Assembly: GCF_008330945.1 (NCBI RefSeq) | Contig: NZ_CP043488.1 | Location: 620,001 to 684,000 of the forward strand | Length of the DNA stretch: 64,000 nucleotides | DNA from: Labrys sp. KNU-23 | Lineage (GTDB): Bacteria; Pseudomonadota; Alphaproteobacteria; Rhizobiales; Labraceae | Direction of reading: 5' to 3' | Part shown: positions 9,347-19,639 of the stretch, piece by piece | Position numbering within the stretch: position 1 is the first letter of the stretch | Layout of the letters: each line of letters starts with the position of its first letter | Position numbers and translations under genes: made by a program | Notes under the pieces: model-generated | Told to the model about the DNA's origin: nothing | What the model saw: only the letters and a program-made list of their open reading frames with translations | Databases searched by the model: none

Positions 9347-10852
9347 ATGTTCGAACTTCGAAACGTCGAAAAACGCTTCCCCGGCGTCCATGCCCTGAAA
9401 GGCATCAATTTCCAGATCGACCGCGGCGAGATCATCGGGCTCGTCGGCGAGAACGGCGCCGGCAAGTCGACGCTGATGAAGGTGATCTATGGCGCCGTCC
9501 AGCATGACGGCGGCGAGGTGCTCGTCGACGGCAAGGCCGTCCGCTTCCAGAACCCGCGTGAAGCGATGGATCGCGGCGTGGGCATGGTTTTCCAGGAACA
9601 GTCGCTCATTCCCAACCTGAGTGTGATGGAGAACATCTTCCTCGGATTCGAGAAGCAGTTCGCCCGCTTCGGCAAGATCGACTGGAAGCGCATGGCCAAG
9701 GCGGCCGGCGAACAGCTCAAGAAGGTCAAGCTGCAGATCGACCCCAGGACGGTCACCGCCAAGCTCTCCTTTGCCCAGCGTCAGCTCGTCGAATTGGCGA
9801 AGGTGCTGACGCTTGAGGAACGTGTGCATGGCCATCTCGTGATCCTCCTCGATGAGCCGACATCGGTGCTTTCGAAGGAGGAGATCGGGCTGCTGTTCAG
9901 CCTGGTGCGCGACCTGCGCAAGCGCGCCTCCTTCATCTTCGTCTCGCATCGCCTCGACGAGGTCATCGAATTGTCCGACCGCATCTATGTGCTCAAGGAT
10001 GGTGCGGTGGTCGATGTCGTCAAAGGTGCCGAGGCCAAGGCCGAAGCCATCCAGCAGCGGATGGTCGGGCGCGACATCAACCAGGAATATTACCGCGAAG
10101 AAAAGCAGCGCCCCTACGATGTCCAGAAGCTGCTGTTGCAGGCGGACCAGATCAGCCTGCCTGGCCATTACAAGGACATTTCCGTCAAACTGCATGCCGG
10201 CGAAGTGCTGGCGCTCGTCGGGGTCGAAGGGTGCGGAAGCGAGGCGATCCTGCGCACGATCTTCGGCCTCGAGCGCATGCAATCGGGCACCTTGGCGCTC
10301 CATGGCAGTCCGGTGCACGACTTCGGTCCTTCGCAGGGGGTCGCCCGCGGCATCGGCTATGTCCCGAGGGAGCGCAAGATCGAAGGCATCGTCGGCGGCA
10401 TGAACGTCTTCGAGAACATGACGCTCTCGCAGCTCGGCAACTATGCCAGGGCCGGCGTTCTCGACATCGGCTCCGAGCGCAAGCTCGCGCGCGACTGGAT
10501 CAAGCGCCTGTCGATCAAGGCCTCCTCGGAGAACGCCGATTGCGGAAACCTCTCGGGCGGCAACCAGCAGAAGGTCGTGCTCGCCAAATGGCGCAGCGGC
10601 GGCTCGAACATCATCCTCCTCGACCATCCCACGCGCGGCCTCGATATCGGTGCCAAGGAGGACGTCTACGAAATGATCCGGGAGATGTCGGCCGATGGGG
10701 TGGGCATCGTGCTCATCGCCGACACGCTCGAAGAGGCCATCGGCCTCAGCCACACCATAGCCGTTGTCAAGGATGGCGAGATCCAAAAATGGTTCAATTG
10801 TCAGCCAGGCGCAAAGCCCTCCCTCTACGATCTGCTTCATCACATGACGTGA
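9347..10852 (+). CDS. CUT2 ABC transporter ATPase, double nucleotide-binding domain (RbsA type)
   Basis: The 501-residue protein contains two ABC cassettes in tandem. The first has Walker A GENGAGKST at residues 34-42 and a clear Walker B (VILLDEPTS). The second has a Walker A without the Lys (GVEGCGSEA near 291-299), signature LSGGNQQK near 402 and Walker B IILLDHPTRG, with His in place of the usual Glu. A degenerate second cassette is normal for the RbsA/MglA family. It powers uptake through the permeases at 8374 and 10864. The ATG lies 7 bases after the first permease gene. Confidence 0.93.
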   Translation: MFELRNVEKRFPGVHALKGINFQIDRGEIIGLVGENGAGKSTLMKVIYGAVQHDGGEVLVDGKAVRFQNPREAMDRGVGMVFQEQSLIPNLSVMENIFLGFEKQFARFGKIDWKRMAKAAGEQLKKVKLQIDPRTVTAKLSFAQRQLVELAKVLTLEERVHGHLVILLDEPTSVLSKEEIGLLFSLVRDLRKRASFIFVSHRLDEVIELSDRIYVLKDGAVVDVVKGAEAKAEAIQQRMVGRDINQEYYREEKQRPYDVQKLLLQADQISLPGHYKDISVKLHAGEVLALVGVEGCGSEAILRTIFGLERMQSGTLALHGSPVHDFGPSQGVARGIGYVPRERKIEGIVGGMNVFENMTLSQLGNYARAGVLDIGSERKLARDWIKRLSIKASSENADCGNLSGGNQQKVVLAKWRSGGSNIILLDHPTRGLDIGAKEDVYEMIREMSADGVGIVLIADTLEEAIGLSHTIAVVKDGEIQKWFNCQPGAKPSLYDLLHHMT

Positions 10853-10863
10853 GCGCCAGGGTG

Positions 10864-11805
10864 ATGAATCTCCACCAGCTAAAACGCCATTTCCCCTGGA
10901 TCACGCTTCTCGTGCTGATCCTGCTCGTCGGCATCATGGACCCCACCTTCCTCAGGCCGCAGAACCTGATGGAGCTCGGCGCCGACATCGCGCCCCTGTT
11001 CATCATGGCGCTCGGCATGACGCTCGCCATCTATATCGGCGGCATCGATCTTTCGGCCCAATCGGTGGCGAACATGACGACGGTGCTCGCCACCTTGTCG
11101 CTGCCCTATCTAGGCGTCTTCAGCGCCCTCCTGATCGCGCTGGTCGGCTTGCTGTTCGGCGCCGTCTCCGGGCTGGTGACCACGAGGCTCAAGGTGCCCT
11201 CCTTCATCGCCACTTTGGCGGTCGGCGGCCTGGCCCTTTCGGTCGGCCAGTTCGCGTCGGGCCAGCGCGCGCTGCACATGGATGTGGCAGCGCGGGACCA
11301 GGCATTCGGATGGATGTTCGGCAGAACCGCCGGCATCCCCCACGAACTGGTCGTGTCCCTGGGACTGCTTGCGATCGCCTGGTTCATTCAAAGCCGGACG
11401 ACCGCCGGGCGCACGCTGAAGGCCGTGGGGGCCGGCGAGCTTGCGGCCGTCGCATCGGGCATCCGCGTCGAGCGCTACAAGGTCCTGGCCTTTGCCCTTT
11501 CCGGCCTGTTCGCGGCGATCGCGGGGCTGATGTTCTCGGTCAAGTTGTCGGGCGGCTCGCCGACACTGGCCGAGGGCTTTCTCCTGCCGGCCATCGTCGC
11601 GGTGCTTGTCGGTGGCACCCCGCTCACCGGCGGCGTCGGCGGTGTCGTCAACACGCTCATCGGCGCGATGATCGTGGCCGTCGTGCGCGCCAGCATGCTC
11701 TATCTCAACATCCCCGCAACCGGCCAGCAGATCTTCTTCGGCATCGTGCTGATCGTTGCGATCGCCCTCACCATCGACCGCTCGAAGATGCGGATCGTGA
11801 AATAA
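10864..11805 (+). CDS. CUT2 ABC transporter permease (RbsC type), second
   Basis: This 313-residue membrane protein carries RbsC-family signatures (GMTLAIYIGGIDLSAQS near residues 52-68 and LVGGTPLTGGVGGVVNT near 255). ATG 10864 follows GCCAGGG; GTG 10849, which overlaps the ATPase stop codon, is an alternative start in the same frame and would add five residues. It pairs with the 8374 permease. Both are about the usual 310-330 residues, but they differ clearly from each other. Confidence 0.91.
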   Translation: MNLHQLKRHFPWITLLVLILLVGIMDPTFLRPQNLMELGADIAPLFIMALGMTLAIYIGGIDLSAQSVANMTTVLATLSLPYLGVFSALLIALVGLLFGAVSGLVTTRLKVPSFIATLAVGGLALSVGQFASGQRALHMDVAARDQAFGWMFGRTAGIPHELVVSLGLLAIAWFIQSRTTAGRTLKAVGAGELAAVASGIRVERYKVLAFALSGLFAAIAGLMFSVKLSGGSPTLAEGFLLPAIVAVLVGGTPLTGGVGGVVNTLIGAMIVAVVRASMLYLNIPATGQQIFFGIVLIVAIALTIDRSKMRIVK

Positions 11806-11821
11806 ACGAGGGATTGGCGAC

Positions 11822-12856
<1,035 letters not shown>

Positions 12857-12943
12857 CCGCTTCGGGCGCCCACGAGGCAACGGAATGACGCGACCCCCGG
12901 GGCGCATTGATACAATTGCTCATAGAATAAAAGGATTCAGGAC

Positions 12944-14443
12944 ATGGACCAGGTCGTCGGTAGACAGTCGCTTCCCGACAGTCCCAGGACGTTCGGCTTT
13001 TTCGTCGATGGCAAGCAGATGGAGGCGGGAGACCGGGCCTATTTCGAGCGCCGCAGCCCGGGGCATGACGTGCCGGTGACGCGCATTCCGAAGTGCACCA
13101 GGGAGGATCTGGACCTCGCCGTCAAGGCGGCGCGGCGCGCTTTCGAAGACGGGCGCTGGTCGAGGATCCCGGCCGTGGAGCGGGCGAACGTGCTCCTGCG
13201 CGCCGCCCAGATCCTGCGCAGCCGTGCCGCGGAACTCGCCTATTGGGAAACGCTGGAGAACGGCAAGCCCATCAGCCAGGCGCGGGCGGAGGTGGATGGC
13301 TGCGCCGGCATGTTCGAATATGCCGCCGGCCTCGCCAGGACGCTGCATGGCGATGCCTTCAACAATCTGGGTGATGGCATGTTCGGCCTGGTCACACGGG
13401 AGCCGGTCGGCGTGGTCGGCCTGATCACGCCGTGGAACTTCCCCTTCCTGATCCTCTGCGAAAGGGTGCCCTACATCCTTGCGGCCGGTTGCACCATCGT
13501 CGCAAAGCCCTCCGAGGTGACATCGGCCACTACCCTCATGCTGGCCGAGATCCTGTCGGAAGCGGGGCTGCCCGACGGCTGCTACAATGTCGTCACCGGT
13601 TCGGGCAGCGTGATCGGCCAGGCCATGACCGAACATCTGGATATCGACATGGTGTCCTTCACCGGCTCGACTTCCGTGGGCCGGCGCTGCGTCGAGGCCG
13701 CCGGCGGCAATTTCAAGAAGCTCGGGCTGGAACTCGGGGGCAAGAATCCGCAGATCGTCTTCGCGGATGCGGATTTGGAGGATGCCGCCGATGGCGTGGC
13801 GTTCGGTATCGGCTTCAACACCGGCCAGTGCTGTGTGAGCGGCAGCCGCCTGATCGTCGAACGCTCGGTGGCGGCGGAGTTCGAGAAGCTGGTCGCCGCC
13901 AAGCTGGCCAAGGTCAAGGTCGGCGATCCGCTCGATCCGACCACCCAGATCGGCGCCATCACCACCACGGCCCAGAACGAGACCATTCTGGGTTACATCG
14001 CCAAGGGCAAGGAGGAAGGCGCGCGCCTGGTCTGCGGCGGTAGCGCGCTCGACTTCGGTCGCGGCCAGTATATCGCGCCCACTCTGTTCGGGGACGTCAC
14101 CGGTTCGATGGCGATCGCCCGCGACGAGATTTTCGGCCCCGTGCTTGCGGTCATGCCCTTCGACAGCGAGGACGAAGCGATCGCCATGGCCAATGACACC
14201 GTCTACGGCCTGGCCGCGAGCGTGTGGACCAAGAACATCGACAAGGCCTTGAACGTGACGCGCCGCGTTCGCGCCGGCCGCTTCTGGGTCAACACCACGC
14301 TGGCCGGCGGCCCGGAACTTCCGCTCGGCGGGTTCAAGCAGTCGGGCTGGGGCCGCGAGGCTGGCTCCTACGGCATCGAGGAGTATACCCAGATCAAGTC
14401 CGTCCATATCGAGATTGGCAAGCGCGAGCCTTGGGTGCGCTGA
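12944..14443 (+). CDS. NAD-dependent aldehyde dehydrogenase
   Basis: This 499-residue ALDH-superfamily enzyme has the general-base Glu at E263 (ELGGKNP) and the catalytic Cys at C297 (GQCCVSG), 34 residues apart as in betaine- and retinal-type ALDHs. It also has the PWNFP motif near 165 and the C-terminal PLGGFKQSGWGRE. It should oxidise an aldehyde to the acid, with NAD(P). The stop overlaps the ATG of the GMC oxidoreductase gene by one base (TGATG at 14441-14445). That points to coupled alcohol-to-aldehyde-to-acid oxidation by these two proteins. Confidence 0.94.
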   Translation: MDQVVGRQSLPDSPRTFGFFVDGKQMEAGDRAYFERRSPGHDVPVTRIPKCTREDLDLAVKAARRAFEDGRWSRIPAVERANVLLRAAQILRSRAAELAYWETLENGKPISQARAEVDGCAGMFEYAAGLARTLHGDAFNNLGDGMFGLVTREPVGVVGLITPWNFPFLILCERVPYILAAGCTIVAKPSEVTSATTLMLAEILSEAGLPDGCYNVVTGSGSVIGQAMTEHLDIDMVSFTGSTSVGRRCVEAAGGNFKKLGLELGGKNPQIVFADADLEDAADGVAFGIGFNTGQCCVSGSRLIVERSVAAEFEKLVAAKLAKVKVGDPLDPTTQIGAITTTAQNETILGYIAKGKEEGARLVCGGSALDFGRGQYIAPTLFGDVTGSMAIARDEIFGPVLAVMPFDSEDEAIAMANDTVYGLAASVWTKNIDKALNVTRRVRAGRFWVNTTLAGGPELPLGGFKQSGWGREAGSYGIEEYTQIKSVHIEIGKREPWVR

Positions 14444-16041
14444 TGAAGGAAGATGGCTACGATTATGTGATCGTCGGCGGCGGCTCGGCGGGCTGCGTGC
14501 TTGCCGCGCGCCTCAGCGAAAACCCGGCCGTGCGCGTGCTGCTGCTGGAGGCCGGCGGCCGCGACACCAACCCCTACATCCACATGCCGGTCGGCTTCGC
14601 CAAGATGACCTCGGGTCCCCTGACCTGGGGCCTCAAGACGGCGCCGCAGCGCCATGCCTGCGACCGGGAGATCCCCTATGCCCAGGCCAAGGTGATCGGG
14701 GGCGGCTCCTCGATCAATGCGGAGATCTACACACGGGGCCACGCCGCCGATTTCGACCGCTGGGCGGGCGAGGAAGGGGCGGCCGGCTGGTCCTTCAAGG
14801 AGGTGCTGCCCTATTTCATCCGCTCCGAAGGCAACACCATTCTGTCCGGCGACATGCACGGGGCGGACGGGCCACTGGGGGTCTCGAACCTGCCCGACCC
14901 GCAGCCGATGTCGCGCGCCTTCGTCCAGGCCTGCCAGGAGTTCGGCATGCCCTACAATCCCGACTTCAACGGCAGGGCACAGGAAGGCGCCGGCATATAC
15001 CAGACGACCATCCGCAATGGCCGGCGCTGCTCGGCTGCCGTCGGCTATCTCAGGCCGGCGGCGAAGCGATCCAATCTCACCGTCGAGATCGGTTGCCTCG
15101 TCCGGCGCATCCTGTTCCAGAAGGGGCGCGCCATCGGCGTCGAATTCGTCAGGAATGGCCAGCTGGTTACCGCGAGAGCCGAGAGCGAGGTCCTCGTCAC
15201 GTCCGGAGCGATCGGATCGCCGAAGATCATGATGCTTTCGGGGGTCGGGCCTGCCGATCATCTTAGGAAATTGGGGATCGACGTGGTCGAGGATCTGCCC
15301 GGCGTGGGCGAGAACCTCAACGACCATTTCGGCGTCGACATCGTGGCTGAACTGAAGGGGCCGACCAGCCTCGACAAGTACAACAAGTGGCATTGGATGC
15401 TATGGGCGGGGCTCCAGTACCTGCTCTTCAAATCCGGGCCGGTGACCTCCAATGTCGTCGAGGGCGGCGCCTTCTGGTATGGCGATGCCGATGCCGCGAT
15501 ACCGGACCTGCAATTCCACTTCCTGGCCGGCGCGGGCGCCGAAGCGGGCGTGCCCACGGTTCCCTCCGGATCGGGCATTACGCTGAACTCCTACACCCTT
15601 CGCCCGAAAAGCCGCGGATCGGTCCGGCTGGCTTCCTCCGATCCTGCCGTCAATCCGATCGTCGACCCGAATTTCCTGGCAGAGCCGGACGATGTCCGCG
15701 TGTCCGCCGAGGGGGTGCGGATCAGCCGGGAGATCTTCGCTAGGCCTTCCCTGCAGAAATTCATCAAGCGCCTGCACCTGCCCGGCGACGATGTCAGGAC
15801 CAACGCCCAGTTCGCGGACTATGCGCGCCGCTATGGCAGGACCTCCTATCACCCCAGCGGCACCTGTAAGATGGGCATCGATGCGATGGCCGTGGTCGAT
15901 CCCCAACTGCGGGTGCGAGGCCTCGACCGGATCCGCATCTGTGACAGCTCGACCTTCCCCAGCCTGATCGGCTCAAATACCAATGCCGCCGCGATCATGG
16001 TCGGCGAGAAGGCAACAGACCTGATCCGCGGGAATATGTAG
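14443..16041 (+). CDS. GMC-family FAD oxidoreductase (choline dehydrogenase-like), first
   Basis: The 532-residue flavoprotein has the dinucleotide motif VGGGSAG at residues 11-17, GMC signature 1 (GGGSSINAEIYTRG) near 86, signature 2 around GAIGSPKIMMLSG near 257, and the active-site pair H470 (YHPSGTCKMG) and N512/N514 (NTNAA). It probably oxidises a primary alcohol or sugar hydroxyl, passing electrons to a quinone or O2. I chose ATG 14443 because it overlaps the ALDH stop codon. A paralogue lies at 29673. Choline is only one of many possible substrates. Confidence 0.92.
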   Translation: MKEDGYDYVIVGGGSAGCVLAARLSENPAVRVLLLEAGGRDTNPYIHMPVGFAKMTSGPLTWGLKTAPQRHACDREIPYAQAKVIGGGSSINAEIYTRGHAADFDRWAGEEGAAGWSFKEVLPYFIRSEGNTILSGDMHGADGPLGVSNLPDPQPMSRAFVQACQEFGMPYNPDFNGRAQEGAGIYQTTIRNGRRCSAAVGYLRPAAKRSNLTVEIGCLVRRILFQKGRAIGVEFVRNGQLVTARAESEVLVTSGAIGSPKIMMLSGVGPADHLRKLGIDVVEDLPGVGENLNDHFGVDIVAELKGPTSLDKYNKWHWMLWAGLQYLLFKSGPVTSNVVEGGAFWYGDADAAIPDLQFHFLAGAGAEAGVPTVPSGSGITLNSYTLRPKSRGSVRLASSDPAVNPIVDPNFLAEPDDVRVSAEGVRISREIFARPSLQKFIKRLHLPGDDVRTNAQFADYARRYGRTSYHPSGTCKMGIDAMAVVDPQLRVRGLDRIRICDSSTFPSLIGSNTNAAAIMVGEKATDLIRGNM

Positions 16042-16055
16042 AGAGAGCGGTTTTT

Positions 16056-16138
16056 CTGGGATCGCAGGCATCCTTGCCTGCTTTTCCCGCGGTCTGGCTA
16101 ACGCTTCCAAAAGCAGGCAGGGATGCCTGCGATCCCAG
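16056..16138. repeat. Long inverted repeat at convergent gene junction (REP-like, possible two-way terminator)
   Basis: Arms 16056-16085 and 16109-16138 pair at 29 of 30 positions around a 23-base loop. Each arm contains its own small palindrome (GCAGGCA-TCCT-TGCCTGC on the left). It sits between the converging GMC gene (ends 16041) and aldo/keto reductase gene (ends 16156). Confidence 0.85.
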
Positions 16139-16155
16139 GAAGAGCCGGAAAGGCT

Positions 16156-16989
16156 TCAATCCCACTCCGGCGCCCAGGGGATGAGGTCACGCCCGACGAT
16201 GCGCAGGTTCTTCTGCGTTTGTGCGTCGATCCGTGCCATGTCGATGCTCGACAGCGTGAAATCCATGATGTCGAAATTCGAGCGGATGTTTTCCGGTTTC
16301 GTCGACATCGTGTTCAGCGGCACGCCTTTTTGCAGAATCCAGCGCAGGACGACCTGTCCCGCTGTCTTGCCGTAGGCTTGGCCGATCTCGGCGAAGAGGG
16401 GCTGCTCGAACACCTTTCCGCGTGCGACCGAGCAATAGGATGAAAGCGGGATGCCGGTCTCGTTGGCGGCAGCCAGCAGGACGTCCTGATTGAGGAAGGG
16501 GTGAAACTCGACTTGGTTGGTGACCAGCGGCGCGTCGGCGATCGATCTCGCCTGCCTCATCATGCCTGCCGTGTAGTTCGAGACGCCGATGTGGCGGGCG
16601 AGGCCGAGCTGCCGTGCCTTTTGCAGGAGCCCGAGCGAGGCGGCGATATTGCCGTCGGCCGGCGCCCAGTGCAGCAGCAGGACGTCCGCAAAGTCGACCC
16701 GAAGGTCCCTCAGGCTCTGTTCGACCGACGGGAGAAAGCGCTCTTCGGAGAAATTGTGGATGCTGACCTTGGTGGTGATGCAAAGCTCGTCCCGCTTCAC
16801 GCCGCCATTGGCCAGGCTTTCACCGACCTCGGCTTCGTTCTCATACATCTGCGCCGTATCGAAGGCGCGATATCCGGTGGCCAGTGCCGTCTCGATCGCC
16901 TGCCGGCAGGCATCGCCGCGCAGCGGGTAGGTGCCGAAGGAGCGCTGGAACGTCCGCGTGAAATAGATGCTCATCCCTGTCGTTTCCAT
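16156..16989 (-). CDS. Aldo/keto reductase, 2,5-diketogluconate-reductase type
   Basis: This 277-residue (alpha/beta)8 NADPH-dependent reductase has the catalytic motif AFDTAQMYENE (Asp and Tyr), Lys in CITTKVS, His in LLLHWAP, and GVSNYTAGMM for the cofactor pocket. The family reduces sugar-derived carbonyls to alcohols. It starts at 16989, or possibly at ATG 16974 (MSIYF). A regulon palindrome lies only 7 bases upstream of the first start. On this strand a promoter TTGCCC-17-TATAAG precedes the operator. It is divergent from the CoA-transferase gene, with both promoters carrying the box. Confidence 0.9.
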   Translation of the reverse strand: METTGMSIYFTRTFQRSFGTYPLRGDACRQAIETALATGYRAFDTAQMYENEAEVGESLANGGVKRDELCITTKVSIHNFSEERFLPSVEQSLRDLRVDFADVLLLHWAPADGNIAASLGLLQKARQLGLARHIGVSNYTAGMMRQARSIADAPLVTNQVEFHPFLNQDVLLAAANETGIPLSSYCSVARGKVFEQPLFAEIGQAYGKTAGQVVLRWILQKGVPLNTMSTKPENIRSNFDIMDFTLSSIDMARIDAQTQKNLRIVGRDLIPWAPEWD

Positions 16990-16995
16990 TTTTAT

Positions 16996-17011
16996 CGCAC
17001 TATCTAGTTAC
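16996..17011 (-). promoter_or_regulatory. TetR-type operator, copy C (aldo/keto reductase gene)
   Basis: CGCACTATCTAGTTAC has a perfect right half and a degenerate left half. Read on the other strand it equals copy B almost base for base. It lies directly after the -10 box (TATAAG) of the leftward promoter. Confidence 0.6.
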
Positions 17012-17106
17012 TTATATATCGCATCCTGGCGGCGGGCAAGCCACTGAATGCTCCCGGCAACCTGGCCGCGGAGAAAAGAAGTTGAAGGTGCCAACGCTAT
17101 AAGATA

Positions 17107-17122
17107 CTAACCATATAGTTAC
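17107..17122 (+). promoter_or_regulatory. TetR-type operator, copy D (CoA-transferase operon)
   Basis: CTAACCATATAGTTAC matches the consensus at 12 of its 14 defined positions and lies 26 bases before ATG 17148. A weak promoter, TTGAAG (17082-17087) with TACTAA (17105-17110) 17 bases downstream, overlaps its left end. Confidence 0.6.
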
Positions 17123-17147
17123 TTATAAAAATCCTCGCGAGGAGACG

Positions 17148-18740
17148 ATGTCCAAAATCAGGAGTGCGCTCGAGGCGGCGCGGCGTATCGGCGACAAGGC
17201 GGTGGTTGCCGTGAATTCCTCCAGCGGGCTTTGCTGCCCGGACCTGGTTCTCCAGGCGCTCGGCGAGCGGTATCGCGAAGAGGGGCATCCCCGCCAGCTC
17301 ACCATGATCCACCCGATTGCTGCCGGCGACATGTTCGGCACCAAGGGCGTCGACCATCTGGCCCAGGACGGCCTCATCGATACGATCATCGGCGGGTCCT
17401 ATCCGTCGGGACCGTCTTCGGCGGAGCCGCCGCTGATCTGGAAGATGCTCGGCGAGAACAAGATCAGCGCCTACAACGTGCCCAGCGGCATCGTGTTCGA
17501 CATTCTACGGGAAGCGGCCGGCAAGCGTCCCGGCGTCCTGACCAAGGTTGGGCTCGACACCTTCGTCGATCCTGCGCTCGACGGCTGCGCCATGAACGAT
17601 CGCGCCCGCTCGCGGCCGATCGTGCGCAGGGTCCAGTTCGAGGGCGACGAGTGGCTCTATTTCCCGGCGATCGCACCCGACGTCGCCATCATCCGGGCTT
17701 CGACGGCAGACGAGCGCGGCAATCTGACCTTCGAGCATGAAGGTGCCTATCTCGGCGCGATGGAGTTGGCGCTGGCTGCGCACAATTCCGGCGGCACCGT
17801 CATTGCGCAAGTCAAGCGCATCGCCCAGTCGGGCACTCTGCGTCCGCATGACGTCCGGGTGCCCGGTATCCTCGTCGACATCATCGTCGAGGCGCCGGAC
17901 CAGTTGCAGACGACGGCGACCGCCTATGACCCGGCCATTTCGGGCGAGTTGTTCCGCCCCCTCGATACGTTCACGATCCCCGCCTTCGATGCGGCCAAGG
18001 TGATGGCCCGCCGAGTGGCCATGGAACTCGAGAACGGCTGGGCCGTGAATATCGGCTTCGGCATTTCCGCGAACGTTCCGCGCATCCTGCTGGAGGAAGG
18101 CCGGCATGGCGAGATCACCTGGGTGATCGAGCAGGGAGCCGTCGGCGGCATCCCGCTGCTCGACTTCAAGTTCGGCTGTTCCTCCAATGCGGAGGCGTTT
18201 GTGGCCTCGCCGCATCAGTTCACCTATTTCCAGGCCGGCGGCTTCGATGCCTCCCTGCTGTCCTTCCTGCAGATCGGGGAGGATGGCTCCGTCAACGTCT
18301 CCAAGCTGGCGGTGCGGCCGCATGTGACGGCCGGCGCAGGAGGCTTTGTCGACATCACCGCTCGCGCCAGGAAGATCGTGTTCTCGGGCTATTTCAATGC
18401 CGGCGCGAAATTGTCGGTGGTCGATGGCAAGCTGAGGATAGACAAGGAGGGCAAGGTCGCCAAGCTCGTGCCCGAGGTCGACCAGGTCTCGTTCTCCGGC
18501 AAGCGTGCCGCGCTGCAGAACCAGGACGTGACCTATGTCACCGAGCGCTGCGTGCTGAAGCTGATCGAGGGCCGGCTCACCGTCACGGAGATTGCGCCCG
18601 GCGTCGATCTCAAGCGCGATATCCTCGACCAGGCGGCCTTTCCGCTCGCCGTCGCCGACCCGCTGGTGTCGATGCCGGCAGACCTGTTCGAGCCCGATCG
18701 CCGCAGTCGGCAGGCGGTCACCAGAGAGGCGGCCGAGTGA
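17148..18740 (+). CDS. Acyl-CoA:carboxylate CoA-transferase (fused alpha and beta subunits)
   Basis: The 530-residue protein joins both halves of a family I CoA-transferase, as in YdiF/propionate CoA-transferase. The probable catalytic Glu, which forms the glutamyl-CoA intermediate, is E328 in WVIEQGAVGG. Start ATG 17148 follows CGAGGAGACG. It should move CoA from acetyl- or succinyl-CoA to a carboxylic acid. That fits activation of the acid made by the upstream aldehyde dehydrogenase. It is under operator copy D and overlaps the enoyl-CoA hydratase gene by one base. Confidence 0.9.
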   Translation: MSKIRSALEAARRIGDKAVVAVNSSSGLCCPDLVLQALGERYREEGHPRQLTMIHPIAAGDMFGTKGVDHLAQDGLIDTIIGGSYPSGPSSAEPPLIWKMLGENKISAYNVPSGIVFDILREAAGKRPGVLTKVGLDTFVDPALDGCAMNDRARSRPIVRRVQFEGDEWLYFPAIAPDVAIIRASTADERGNLTFEHEGAYLGAMELALAAHNSGGTVIAQVKRIAQSGTLRPHDVRVPGILVDIIVEAPDQLQTTATAYDPAISGELFRPLDTFTIPAFDAAKVMARRVAMELENGWAVNIGFGISANVPRILLEEGRHGEITWVIEQGAVGGIPLLDFKFGCSSNAEAFVASPHQFTYFQAGGFDASLLSFLQIGEDGSVNVSKLAVRPHVTAGAGGFVDITARARKIVFSGYFNAGAKLSVVDGKLRIDKEGKVAKLVPEVDQVSFSGKRAALQNQDVTYVTERCVLKLIEGRLTVTEIAPGVDLKRDILDQAAFPLAVADPLVSMPADLFEPDRRSRQAVTREAAE

Positions 18741-19510
18741 TGAGCGGGGATGGTGTGCGTCTGAAGATCGAGGGGCCGGTTGCGATCATCGTCATCGAAC
18801 GCGAGGGCAAGCTCAATGCCTTCGATGCTGCCATGGTGGCGGAGCTGCAACGTCTGTGCGCCCTCATCGAGCACGATGCGGCCATCCGCGTGGCTGTCAT
18901 GACCGGGGCAGGGGCGAAAGCCTTCTCGGCGGGCGGCGACATCGAGGCCTGGAGCCGGGAGACGCCGGAGGATTTCGGTCGGTTCTGGGTGCGCGAGGGG
19001 CACGCAGCCTTCGACGCGCTGGCGCGACTGCGCCAACCCCTGATCGCCGTGCTGAACGGCCATGCCTTGGGCGGCGGCCTGGAGCTTGCCGCCTGCGCGG
19101 ACTATCGCATTGCGGAGGCCCACGCCAAGATCGGGCAGCCGGAGACCGGGCTCGGCATCATTCCGGGATGGTCGGGTACGCAGCGCGCGACACGCCGCTT
19201 CGGTGCGCCGGCCGTGCGGCGCATGGCGATCTTCGGCGAGATCCTGACCGCGAAGGGTGCGTGCGAACTTGGTATCGTGGACGAGGTGGTGGAGAGCGGC
19301 CAGGGGCTTGCCCGGGCCATGGAAGTCGCGGAAAAGGTGTGCTCGCGCGCGCCCCTGGCGACCGAGATGACGAAGATGCTGGTGAACGCCGCCGAAGCGG
19401 AGGAGACGGAGCGGGTCTTCGACTGCCTGGCCGGCATGGCCGCCGCGCAATCGAAGGAGTTGCAGGCTGGCCTCGCCGCCTTCCGCGAAAGGCGGCCGCC
19501 GAAATTCTGA
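18740..19510 (+). CDS. Enoyl-CoA hydratase/isomerase family protein
   Basis: This 256-residue crotonase-fold protein has the oxyanion-hole segments FSAGGDIEAW near residue 60 and HALGGGLELAACADYRIA near 108, and the QPETGLGIIPGWSGTQR stretch with a catalytic-type Glu. The start ATG 18740 overlaps the CoA-transferase stop; GTG 18737 is an alternative. It likely hydrates a 2-enoyl-CoA made from the product of the CoA-transferase and the acyl-CoA dehydrogenase at 24428, whose promoter carries the same operator. Confidence 0.9.
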   Translation: MSGDGVRLKIEGPVAIIVIEREGKLNAFDAAMVAELQRLCALIEHDAAIRVAVMTGAGAKAFSAGGDIEAWSRETPEDFGRFWVREGHAAFDALARLRQPLIAVLNGHALGGGLELAACADYRIAEAHAKIGQPETGLGIIPGWSGTQRATRRFGAPAVRRMAIFGEILTAKGACELGIVDEVVESGQGLARAMEVAEKVCSRAPLATEMTKMLVNAAEAEETERVFDCLAGMAAAQSKELQAGLAAFRERRPPKF

Positions 19511-19597
19511 CCGGCCATCTTAGGGCCGGCACATACTTGTTCCCAGCCGCTCGCTACAGCGAATCGAGATTATCACGCCAGGGCGATCTGATTGCTG

Positions 19598-19624
19598 GCT
19601 CCCCTAGGTATCTCAGCGGGGAGC
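19598..19624. terminator. Possible hairpin terminator between enoyl-CoA hydratase and BetI-like genes
   Basis: GCTCCCC (19598-19604) and GGGGAGC (19618-19624) pair around a 13-base loop in the gap between two converging genes. There is no U-run, so the call is weak. Confidence 0.35.
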
Positions 19625-19639
19625 GATGACCTCTTGAGG

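Noticed and set aside
9287..10843. A 518-codon leftward open frame
   Set aside because: It is antisense to the RbsA-type ATPase, whose two ABC cassettes are unmistakable.
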